Positions 1 through 6,579 of a DNA stretch of 17,919 bases are shown one piece after another. A model generated the notes under the pieces. The model was not told the origin of the DNA, did not search any database, and saw only the letters and a program-made list of their open reading frames with translations. The DNA lies in NCBI GenBank assembly GCA_045604025.1, contig JAZUNG010000086.1, positions 1 to 17,919 on the forward strand, written 5' to 3'. This DNA comes from RGIG5612 sp045604025 (GTDB taxonomy: Bacteria > Bacillota > Clostridia > Lachnospirales > Lachnospiraceae). The position numbers were made by a program, and so were the translations under genes. The first letter of the stretch is position 1. Each line of letters begins with the position of its first letter.

Positions 1-772
1 TACCGGTCAGCCTGGGGGTCGGAACCGCCTCAAGCAGTGCCTTAGTATAAGGGTGCATGGGGTTTTCAAAAAGCATATCTGTTGCGCAGTGCTCAATGAT
101 CTGACCCAGATACATAACGCATATATCGTCAGATACATACCTGACAACCGACAGGTCATGAGTGATGAACATATATGTCAGCTGCTTCTTATCCTGCAGT
201 TCGTTCAGCAGGTTGAGGATCTGTGCCTGGATCGATACATCCAGGGCACTGACAGGTTCATCACATACGATGAACTCAGGGTCCAGTGCCAGTGATCTGG
301 CGATAACTACTCTCTGTCTGAGGCCTCCGTCCAGCTCATGCGGATATGAGTAGATCAGTCTCTGAGGGATACCTACAGTCTCCATCAGGTCTTTGATGCG
401 CTCTGCCCTCTCTGCCTTGGTGAAGTTCGAAGATCTGAACGCCTCACCTATCAGCTGCTCGATATACATTCTCGGATCCAGTGACGAATAAGGGTCCTGG
501 AAGATGATCTGCATCCTGCTTCTCAGCTCTGACAGCTTCGCCTTGGATACATCAGTGATATCCTCGCCCCTGTAAATGATCTGGCCGCTCGTGGGCTCCA
601 GAAGGTGCAGCAGGACTCTTCCCAGTGTGGACTTACCACAGCCCGACTCACCTACGACACCTATGGTCTTTCCCTCAGGGATAGTGAAGCTGACATCATC
701 AACCGCATGCAGAGTGCCTCTGGCAGTTTGGAAATACTTTTTCAGGTTTCTGGTTTCCAGAAGATCAGCCAT
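1..772 (-). CDS. Dipeptide/oligopeptide ABC transporter ATP-binding protein, F subunit (partial, C-terminus beyond left edge)
   Basis: One of the two cytoplasmic ATPases that power a peptide-class ABC importer. About 257 residues are visible. Walker A GESGCGKS is at residues 41-48. The Q-loop FQDPYSSLDPR, the family's YPHE motif before the signature, Walker B FIVCDEP, the D-loop SALD and the switch histidine in ITHDLS follow in the normal order. The visible end, HPYTKALLEAVPTPR, is where the oligo_HPY C-terminal domain begins, so the cysteine-rich tail is outside the window. The signature reads LDGGLRQR instead of LSGGQ. The start at 772 overlaps the stop of the upstream ATPase by 8 nt, and its Shine-Dalgarno AAGGAGGT lies inside that gene, so translational coupling is likely. 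It is the last visible gene of the 4529-to-1 operon. The family is certain; the substrate (dipeptide, oligopeptide or other small solute) is not. Confidence 0.95.
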   Translation of the reverse strand, partial: MADLLETRNLKKYFQTARGTLHAVDDVSFTIPEGKTIGVVGESGCGKSTLGRVLLHLLEPTSGQIIYRGEDITDVSKAKLSELRSRMQIIFQDPYSSLDPRMYIEQLIGEAFRSSNFTKAERAERIKDLMETVGIPQRLIYSYPHELDGGLRQRVVIARSLALDPEFIVCDEPVSALDVSIQAQILNLLNELQDKKQLTYMFITHDLSVVRYVSDDICVMYLGQIIEHCATDMLFENPMHPYTKALLEAVPTPRLTG

Positions 773-1769
773 TCTTATGTACCTCCTTTACAGATTTAAG
801 GAAGCATCTGCAGAAATGTCCGGGTGTGACTTCCGTAAACGGTGGTGCCTCCACTGCACACCTCTCGGTCGCATACGGACATCTCGGATGGAACTTGCAT
901 CCCTTCGGCATATCCGCGGGGTTCGGCGGCAGTCCCAGTATGGGCTTGAGCTTCTCTTTTCCGCTGGCCATATCCGGAAGGGCTCCGAAAAGACCTTCTG
1001 TATATGGATGCGCGGTCTCGTTAAATATATGTTCCTTACTTCCTGCCTCAACGATCTCGCCTGCATAAACGATAGCCACGTCGTCGCAATTCTCCGCAAC
1101 GATACCCAGATCGTGAGTTATCAGGATCATGGATGTACCATGTTCTTCCTTCAGTCTGTAGATCAGATCCAGAACCTGAGCCTGGATAGTCACGTCCAGA
1201 GCCGTGGTGGGCTCGTCGGCGATCAGTATCTCGGGATTGCAGGCCAGTGCTATAGCTATGACAACCCTCTGTCTCAGACCACCTGAAAACTGGTGAGGAT
1301 ACTCGCTGTATCTTTCAGCAGGGATACCAACCATGTTCAGCAGCTCTATGGTTCTCTTTTTCGCTTCCGAAGGGGATACCTTGAAATGCTCGCTGTATGC
1401 CTCTTCGATCTGATTACCGATCGTATATACGGGGCTCAGAGCTGTCATGGGGTCCTGGAAGATCATGGAGATCTTGCTTCCGCGGATCTTGCGCAGCTTC
1501 TTCTCCTTCATCTTCAGCATATCCTCGCCTTCAAGGACGATCTCTCCTCCGGTTACCTTGGCAGGAGGATTCGGCAGGATGCTCATGATCGCTTTGGCGA
1601 TAGTGGTCTTTCCTGCACCGGTCTCTCCGACGAGTGCCAGGGACTGTCTTTCCTTTAATGTAAATGAAACACCATTTACAGCTTCGACGGTCTCACCGCC
1701 TGCGCGGTACTGTACCCACAGATCCTTGACCTCGAGAATAGTTTTATTTTCATTTATCTGTTCACTCAT
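765..1769 (-). CDS. Dipeptide/oligopeptide ABC transporter ATP-binding protein, D subunit
   Basis: Cytoplasmic ATPase partner of the F subunit in a peptide-class importer; 334 aa, normal for DppD/OppD. Walker A GETGAGKT is at 48-55, the Q-loop FQDPMTAL at 104-111, the signature FSGGLRQR at 161-168, Walker B ILIADEP at 181-187 and the switch histidine at H219. The C-terminal oligo_HPY region carries cysteines at 291, 297, 304 and 320/322. This spacing matches the cysteine cluster that has been reported to hold an iron-sulfur centre in some Opp/Dpp ATPases; binding here is inferred. A strong GGAGGGG Shine-Dalgarno sits 12 nt after the preceding permease C stop. The 3' end overlaps the F subunit by 8 nt. 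It differs from its partner in having the canonical SGG signature serine. Confidence 0.96.
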   Translation of the reverse strand: MSEQINENKTILEVKDLWVQYRAGGETVEAVNGVSFTLKERQSLALVGETGAGKTTIAKAIMSILPNPPAKVTGGEIVLEGEDMLKMKEKKLRKIRGSKISMIFQDPMTALSPVYTIGNQIEEAYSEHFKVSPSEAKKRTIELLNMVGIPAERYSEYPHQFSGGLRQRVVIAIALACNPEILIADEPTTALDVTIQAQVLDLIYRLKEEHGTSMILITHDLGIVAENCDDVAIVYAGEIVEAGSKEHIFNETAHPYTEGLFGALPDMASGKEKLKPILGLPPNPADMPKGCKFHPRCPYATERCAVEAPPFTEVTPGHFCRCFLKSVKEVHKNG

Positions 1770-1781
1770 TCTGTCCCCTCC

Positions 1782-2678
1782 TTACTTCTTCATCTTGGGA
1801 TCCAGCGCGTCTCTCAGGCTGTCACCGAGCAGATTCAGTGCAAGTACCAGGATCAGGATAGCTACCAGAGGAGCTATCAGCATATGAGGGAATGATCTGA
1901 TGAACTGTCTTCCTGCAGACAGCATACATCCCCACTCTGCCTGTGGCGGCTGAACGCCCAGACCGATGAATGACAGACCGGCTGACTGTACGATGGAGTT
2001 CGCAACTGTCATGGTAGCCTGTACGATGACAGGAGACAGTGAATTCGGGAAAATATGCTTCCTGAGGATCTCGCCCTTGGAGAGGTCCATCGCCCTGGCT
2101 GCCTCAACATATTCCATATTTGCTACACCCAGACTGGCCGCTCTGGCCATTCGGGCAAATCCCGGAATTCGCGCTATCGAAATAGCTATGATACAGTTGA
2201 TCAGACCGATACCCAGTGCAGCTGAAATCGAGATGGCAAGCAGCATGTCAGGGATAGCCTGAACGATATCGCATATACGCATGATAACGGTATCAGTGGT
2301 CTTGCCCGCATATCCTGCGATCAGTCCCAGAGGGATACCTACCACACATGAGATAACGGTTGTCAGTGCACCGATGAGCAGTGAGTTTCTGGCACCCCAG
2401 ATCAGACGGCTCATGATATCTCTTCCCAGTTCGTCGGTTCCGAACCAGTGCTCTTTACCGGGTCCTGCCAGAGTATTGGTCAGGTCCATCTGATCATATC
2501 CATAAGGTGCGATAACAGGTGCGAGTATGGCAATGATCACGATCAGAAGGATCACTATGGAGCACACTACTGCGACAGGGTCCTGTCCCAGTCTGTGAAT
2601 GATCATACCTATCTGTGTACGCTTCTTAGGCGCTTTATCTGTACTTCCGGCAAATCCGGCTGTTAATGTATTTGCCAT
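1782..2678 (-). CDS. Dipeptide/oligopeptide ABC transporter permease, C subunit
   Basis: Inner-membrane permease of the first importer; 298 aa. A cytoplasmic N-terminal tail precedes a first membrane segment at about residues 35-57 (VAVVCSIVILLIVIIAILAP). The periplasmic-side family motif HWFGTDELGRDI follows, then the BPD_transp_1 domain with about five more helices. The coupling EAA loop is visible as YVEAARAMDLSKGEILRKHI followed by FPNSLSP, and contacts the ATPases. The end, LNLLGDSLRDALDPKMKK, is the standard DppC tail. It starts 6 nt after the B subunit stop and is followed 12 nt later by the D subunit, as expected of one operon. Family assignment is secure; the substrate is unknown. 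Confidence 0.96.
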   Translation of the reverse strand: MANTLTAGFAGSTDKAPKKRTQIGMIIHRLGQDPVAVVCSIVILLIVIIAILAPVIAPYGYDQMDLTNTLAGPGKEHWFGTDELGRDIMSRLIWGARNSLLIGALTTVISCVVGIPLGLIAGYAGKTTDTVIMRICDIVQAIPDMLLAISISAALGIGLINCIIAISIARIPGFARMARAASLGVANMEYVEAARAMDLSKGEILRKHIFPNSLSPVIVQATMTVANSIVQSAGLSFIGLGVQPPQAEWGCMLSAGRQFIRSFPHMLIAPLVAILILVLALNLLGDSLRDALDPKMKK

Positions 2679-2684
2679 AGTCCT

Positions 2685-3647
2685 TTACGCCTCCTTCGCC
2701 AAACGTTTCTTCTTGCCTGTGTCGAATCTTGCCCTGATTCTCGGGTCAACTACAGCGTAGATGATATCAACCAGCAGCATGACGATACTGAACGCGAGCG
2801 AAAGGAACAGCACACTTCCCTGCACCACCGGATAGTTTCTGGAATTAATAGCCTGTACCATATAACTGCCCAGGCCCGGGATCGAGAAGACCTGCTCCAT
2901 GACAACTGTTCCGCCCAGGCTTCGTCCGAAGTTGGATCCTATGATGGTGATGATAGGAATCAGAGCACTCTTCAGCTCATGCTTGAAGATAACCTTGGCA
3001 TTGGAAATACCCTTGGCTCTGGCTGTAGTCACATAGTCAGAACGGATAACCTCCAGCATACTGGATCTGGTCTGTCTGGCAAATCCGCTGGATCCGGCTA
3101 TAACATTTGAAATAACAGGGAGTACCAGATATTTCAGTGAGCCCCATCCATTTGCCGGGAACCATCCCAGTCTGAGTGCAAATATAAGTGAGAACAGAAG
3201 CGCAATAGCGAATCCGGGTACCGAAGCGCCTATCAGCGCGGCTGCCATAGCCAGCCTGTCACCCACTGTATTCTGGTGGGTCGCCGCAATGATACCCATA
3301 CCTACGCCGAATATGATCTCAAAGACTATACCGACCCCCGTCAGCAGCAGTGTAACCTTGAACCTGGCCCAGATCTCCGTAGATACGCTGAGACCTGTCT
3401 TCCATGATGTGCCCAGACTGTGGTCAACGATCAGCTCTTTCAGATATCTTCCGAGACGTACGAAATACCCGTCATTCAGGCCATATTTTTCTCTCCACTC
3501 CCACTGTTCCTGAGGGGTTGAATCCGCTCCTGCAAATACGGTGGCGGGGTCACCCTTGGTGAAGTAAAGGAGTGTGAAGATGATCAGAATAACGCCCAGC
3601 ATGACCGGGATCATCCACAGTACTCGTCTGATAATGTACTTAAACAT
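2685..3647 (-). CDS. Dipeptide/oligopeptide ABC transporter permease, B subunit
   Basis: Inner-membrane permease that pairs with the C subunit; 320 aa. The N-terminal helix (WMIPVMLGVILIIFTLLYF, about residues 11-29) is followed directly by the family motif KGDPA and a substrate-side segment. Further helices and the EAA loop (DYVTTARAKGISNAKVIFKH) follow. The tail LVDIIYAVVDPRIRA is typical of DppB/OppB. A GGGGAGAGG Shine-Dalgarno lies upstream of the ATG. It begins 27 nt downstream of the MBL-fold hydrolase stop on the same strand with no terminator between, so the hydrolase is probably co-transcribed. Confidence 0.96.
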   Translation of the reverse strand: MFKYIIRRVLWMIPVMLGVILIIFTLLYFTKGDPATVFAGADSTPQEQWEWREKYGLNDGYFVRLGRYLKELIVDHSLGTSWKTGLSVSTEIWARFKVTLLLTGVGIVFEIIFGVGMGIIAATHQNTVGDRLAMAAALIGASVPGFAIALLFSLIFALRLGWFPANGWGSLKYLVLPVISNVIAGSSGFARQTRSSMLEVIRSDYVTTARAKGISNAKVIFKHELKSALIPIITIIGSNFGRSLGGTVVMEQVFSIPGLGSYMVQAINSRNYPVVQGSVLFLSLAFSIVMLLVDIIYAVVDPRIRARFDTGKKKRLAKEA

Positions 3648-3674
3648 TGTCTAACCTCTCCCCTATGATTCTTG

Positions 3675-4529
3675 TCAGGCCGTCTTGCCGCAAGCGGTAA
3701 GCGATGCTTCGCTGTATGTCAGACTGACCATTCCGTTTTTTACACAATATGTTCTGTTTCCGGGCTCGTCGCTGCAGAATCTCCCTTCAGCTCTCTCGGC
3801 AGAGGCTGTACCGTTCATGATCTGCTCTGCAGCTCCGATGAGATCCTCCAGAACCTCATACGGCAGTGCTTTTGGCGCGTGTCCACAGAAAAACATGGTA
3901 TCTGAGTTCACATGCCTCTCAATATTTTTCAGATCCTTATACACATAGCTGATCGGCGTGTATGACGGTCTGTGTTCTCCAACCAGCATCGCCTTAGGCG
4001 CCACAGCGTCTCCTCCGAACAGTGCGTTCTCTTCGGGGCAGTACAGAACTACCGAACCTTCAGTGTGCCCTACGGCTGAAAGGACCTCCAGAGTGACTCC
4101 GCCCAGATTGAACACATCACCTTCGAACATGGGTTCAAATGAAAATGCGCTGTTGTCCGTCATTTCCCTGTCAAAGACTTCCACGATGGAAGGATCTTCA
4201 ACGATCGCGTCCTGAAGGTCTCTGATCCTGGTCTCTTTCGCCAGGGCCCACCAGCAGTGGATCTCATCGGCAGGGTTCATATAGATCTTGTCAAAAAGGA
4301 TTGCCGCACCCGCATGATCCGGATGCATATGAGTAAGAAAGCATATGACAGGCAGATCCGTAATCTGGCCGATCAGCTCGCGCAGATTGCCTGTCGCACC
4401 CATACCGGTGTCAATGATCGCAGCCTCTTCATCGCCCAGAATGAGCTGCATGACATTGTTGTGTCCGCCGTAGGATGCAATGATCAGATATATTCTGTCT
4501 GTGATCTTTTTGTAAGAATAATGATCCAT
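3675..4529 (-). CDS. MBL-fold metallo-hydrolase
   Basis: A 284-aa metallo-beta-lactamase-fold enzyme, probably binding two metal ions and acting in the cytoplasm (no signal peptide). The full ligand set is visible: THMHPDH at 66-72 (H67, H69, D71, H72), GHTEG with H155, FGGD with D174 and CGHA with H217. The N-terminal strand segment AAIIDTGMG is also typical. The family includes thioesterases, lactonases and amide hydrolases; the sequence does not say which applies. The start is supported by GGAG 7 nt upstream. It is the promoter-proximal gene of an operon with permease B, permease C and both ATPases, and lies divergent to a LysR regulator. This suggests it processes whatever that importer brings in, under LysR control; that link is inference. 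Confidence 0.9.
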   Translation of the reverse strand: MDHYSYKKITDRIYLIIASYGGHNNVMQLILGDEEAAIIDTGMGATGNLRELIGQITDLPVICFLTHMHPDHAGAAILFDKIYMNPADEIHCWWALAKETRIRDLQDAIVEDPSIVEVFDREMTDNSAFSFEPMFEGDVFNLGGVTLEVLSAVGHTEGSVVLYCPEENALFGGDAVAPKAMLVGEHRPSYTPISYVYKDLKNIERHVNSDTMFFCGHAPKALPYEVLEDLIGAAEQIMNGTASAERAEGRFCSDEPGNRTYCVKNGMVSLTYSEASLTACGKTA

Positions 4530-4568
4530 CTTGATTCTCCGAATCTGTTTTTGCCATTATTTGATTCA

Positions 4569-4597
4569 AAAATATTCCAACCATATATTCTTTACAA
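4569..4597 (-). promoter_or_regulatory. Candidate promoter for the MBL/ABC transporter operon
   Basis: On the minus strand a -35-like TTGTAA (4592-4597) is separated by 17 bp from a -10-like TATTTT (4569-4574). It lies about 40 nt upstream of the hydrolase start. Both boxes deviate from consensus, as expected for an activator-dependent promoter; the dyads just upstream at 4617-4640 fit that idea. Confidence 0.4.
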
Positions 4598-4616
4598 TTC
4601 CATTTCCAAATCTCTC

Positions 4617-4640
4617 ATGCACAAAATGCATATTGTATGC
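4617..4640. promoter_or_regulatory. Candidate LysR-type operator: two overlapping perfect dyads
   Basis: ATGCA-N5-TGCAT occupies 4617-4631 and fits the LysR box rule T-N11-A (T4618, A4630). It overlaps a second dyad, GCATA-N3-TATGC, at 4628-4640. Together they sit in the 207-bp gap between the divergent hydrolase and LysR genes, upstream of the minus-strand promoter candidate. This is the usual place for the recognition site of a divergently encoded LysR activator. Binding is inferred from position and symmetry. Confidence 0.5.
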
Positions 4641-4677
4641 CGAGAATGATCTCAGTGTTTGGATTTTTGCATTTCTG

Positions 4678-4689
4678 ATATTTGAATAT
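4678..4689. promoter_or_regulatory. Candidate operator dyad ATATT-TG-AATAT overlapping the LysR -35 box
   Basis: A perfect 12-bp inverted repeat whose right half covers the -35 element (4682-4687) of the plus-strand LysR promoter. A regulator bound here would block RNA polymerase, the classical arrangement for LysR negative autoregulation. It is short and AT-rich, so chance occurrence is possible. Confidence 0.35.
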
Positions 4690-4710
4690 GGGATTTTATC
4701 TTGTTAAAAT
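4682..4710 (+). promoter_or_regulatory. Candidate promoter for the LysR pair
   Basis: TTGAAT (4682-4687), a 17-bp spacer and TAAAAT (4705-4710) make a good sigma-A type promoter. It is followed by a short leader with GAGGG 7 nt before the ATG at 4737. Confidence 0.6.
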
Positions 4711-4736
4711 AGACATACTATCATGAGGGATGACAT

Positions 4737-5630
4737 ATGAACTTCGAGACATTCTATGAATTTGTTGTACTTGCCGATACCGGCAACTACGAGGAGGCTG
4801 CGTTCAAACTGTTTACAACGCAGTCTACTTTGTCCAAACATATCATGGGCCTGGAGGATCAGCTGGGAGGCACTCCTCTCTTCAAACGCGGAAGAAACGG
4901 CAGCGAACTGACAGGCTATGGCAAAAAGTTCTATATATACGCGCAGCAGATAGTCAATCTGTATGACGATTTTGTCAAGGAAACCTCCGGAACCAATAAA
5001 AGCAGCCATACCCTGCATATAGGCTATGCCGCCGGAATGGACTCATATGGATTCTTTGAGATCATAAAGGCATTTTGTAATGAGCATCCTGATTACAACG
5101 TGTTCATGGAGGACGAAAGGATAGCCCGCAAGCTCCACAATGGTGAAGTGGATGTGGGGCTTCTATTTGAAGACCAGAGCAATACCGATCTGGCTTCCGA
5201 GCTGATCAGGCATGACAGACTGGTTCCTATTGTTCCGGCCGATCATCCGCTGGCAGGTGCAGGGAAGATCAATATAGTTCAGCTGAAGGAATATCCGTTT
5301 GTAATGTTTCCTTCCAAGCTGTTCCTTCACGACAAGTGTATGGAATACTGCGCCAGGCACGGATTCTATCCGCGTATCGCTCATACTATCGCAGCGTCTG
5401 ACCTCAGCACATTGATCGGATTTGTAGCGCAGGGATTCGGTGTGTCGGTAATACCTGAAAATGAAGCGCGGTTCTGGCAGAATGATGATTTCGTCATCTT
5501 AGAGCCCACGGACAATTTCCTGCTGAATATCTGCATTCAGTACAAGCAGACGCACATGCTCACAGAAGCTGAAAATGAATTCATCAGATACATGAAAGAC
5601 CACACAGAAGACCCTTACCGCACAGAATAA
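4737..5630 (+). CDS. LysR family transcriptional regulator (first of a tandem pair)
   Basis: DNA-binding regulator of 297 aa, the normal LysR length. The N-terminal winged helix-turn-helix covers about residues 1-60, with the recognition-helix signature TTQSTLSKHIMGLEDQLG and the wing motif PLFKR. The effector-binding, periplasmic-binding-protein-like domain follows: a first strand LHIGYAAG, the VDVGLLF segment and the late SDLSTLIGFVAQGFGVSVIPE motif, which is characteristic of subdomain II. It is transcribed away from the MBL/ABC operon, so control of that operon is the simplest prediction. The inducer is unknown. It is followed after a single base by a second LysR gene. Confidence 0.95.
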   Translation: MNFETFYEFVVLADTGNYEEAAFKLFTTQSTLSKHIMGLEDQLGGTPLFKRGRNGSELTGYGKKFYIYAQQIVNLYDDFVKETSGTNKSSHTLHIGYAAGMDSYGFFEIIKAFCNEHPDYNVFMEDERIARKLHNGEVDVGLLFEDQSNTDLASELIRHDRLVPIVPADHPLAGAGKINIVQLKEYPFVMFPSKLFLHDKCMEYCARHGFYPRIAHTIAASDLSTLIGFVAQGFGVSVIPENEARFWQNDDFVILEPTDNFLLNICIQYKQTHMLTEAENEFIRYMKDHTEDPYRTE

Positions 5631-5631
5631 T

Positions 5632-6522
5632 ATGGATACTAACTATATAAAAGAATTCTTAATACTCAAGGAAAATGAGAACTTCCTCAAGGCTGCCAAT
5701 GTCCTGGGCATCACCCAATCTACTCTCTCACGTCATATTCAGGCGCTCGAGAACGAGATCGGAAAGCCCCTCATCAACAGGAGCAGTCATTCATTTCAGG
5801 TGACCGCTGCAGGGAACGCGTTTACGGTATTTGCGCTTACTCTGCAGGAAGCACAGAAGAATCTGGTAAATGACCTGGAAACCTCCCAGAGACACTCAGA
5901 CAGCTTTTTGAATATCGGAATAGTTCACGGCCTGAAGAATTATGGGATCATAGATATGCTGAACGCATTTCACCGTGAGAATCCTGAGATCTATCTGAAT
6001 ATACATAATGATCCCGGCTCAGAGCTGGTTCACAATCTGGAGCACAATCTGGATGACGTTGTATTCGTGTGGGAGCATGACGGACCAAATATCAGCCAGA
6101 GGAGCCATTTCTATTACAGAGACCACTATGTGCTGCATATACCAGAAGGCCACAGACTCTGGGGAAAGGACCCTGTTCATTTATCCGAACTGCAGAATGA
6201 GAAGATCAGGATCAGGAGTCCGCAGTATTCCCGGACCCTGATAAACATCAAGCAGGAATGTCTGGAACTGGGATTTGATATCGATCTGATCCCTGAGAAG
6301 GGTTACTGGATGTCCGCAGAGGAAAGCTATCTGTATCTCTCCCCTGCCAGACAGATCGACAGGATCAGACATACCGGAAGCTACAGGATCGCTCAGGTGA
6401 CACCTGAGATCAGCCAGGATCTGGTCATGAGATACAAGGCAGGCGACCTGTCCGAGACTACATTGAAACTGGCGGAGTTCATGGACAACTACAAGCCCGA
6501 GATGCGAAAAGCGGCCCCATAA
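5632..6522 (+). CDS. LysR family transcriptional regulator (second of a tandem pair)
   Basis: A second LysR-type protein, 296 aa. The helix-turn-helix (ANVLGITQSTLSRHIQALE) lies at about residues 22-40 and the wing motif GKPLINRS follows. The effector domain opens with LNIGIVHG. The ATG lies 1 nt after the stop of the first LysR gene and has no convincing Shine-Dalgarno, so its translation probably depends on coupling. Sequence similarity to its neighbour is evident but limited (shared TQSTLS-HI--LE-), so this is an old divergence and not a recent duplication. Possible roles are an independent regulator of the ceramidase-like or MFS gene downstream, or a partner of the first regulator. The stop codon lies in the loop of a perfect hairpin. 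Confidence 0.94.
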   Translation: MDTNYIKEFLILKENENFLKAANVLGITQSTLSRHIQALENEIGKPLINRSSHSFQVTAAGNAFTVFALTLQEAQKNLVNDLETSQRHSDSFLNIGIVHGLKNYGIIDMLNAFHRENPEIYLNIHNDPGSELVHNLEHNLDDVVFVWEHDGPNISQRSHFYYRDHYVLHIPEGHRLWGKDPVHLSELQNEKIRIRSPQYSRTLINIKQECLELGFDIDLIPEKGYWMSAEESYLYLSPARQIDRIRHTGSYRIAQVTPEISQDLVMRYKAGDLSETTLKLAEFMDNYKPEMRKAAP

Positions 6523-6533
6523 AGAGGCCGCTT
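6509..6533. terminator. Hairpin between convergent genes, possible bidirectional terminator
   Basis: AAGCGGCC (6509-6516) and GGCCGCTT (6526-6533) form a perfect 8-bp stem with a 9-nt loop that contains the stop codon of the second LysR gene. Downstream on the plus strand the T-run is poor (TTCTCTGTG). On the minus strand the stem is followed by TTTTCG, so it may serve the convergent ceramidase-like gene better. Confidence 0.5.
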
Positions 6534-6579
6534 CTCTGTGATGTGATGAAATATATCATGACTGAAAAAACGTTGTTGT

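Noticed and set aside
576..1286. Open frame on the plus strand of 236 codons
   Set aside because: It runs antisense to both ATPase genes of the first transporter and resembles no family; a shadow of their codon bias.
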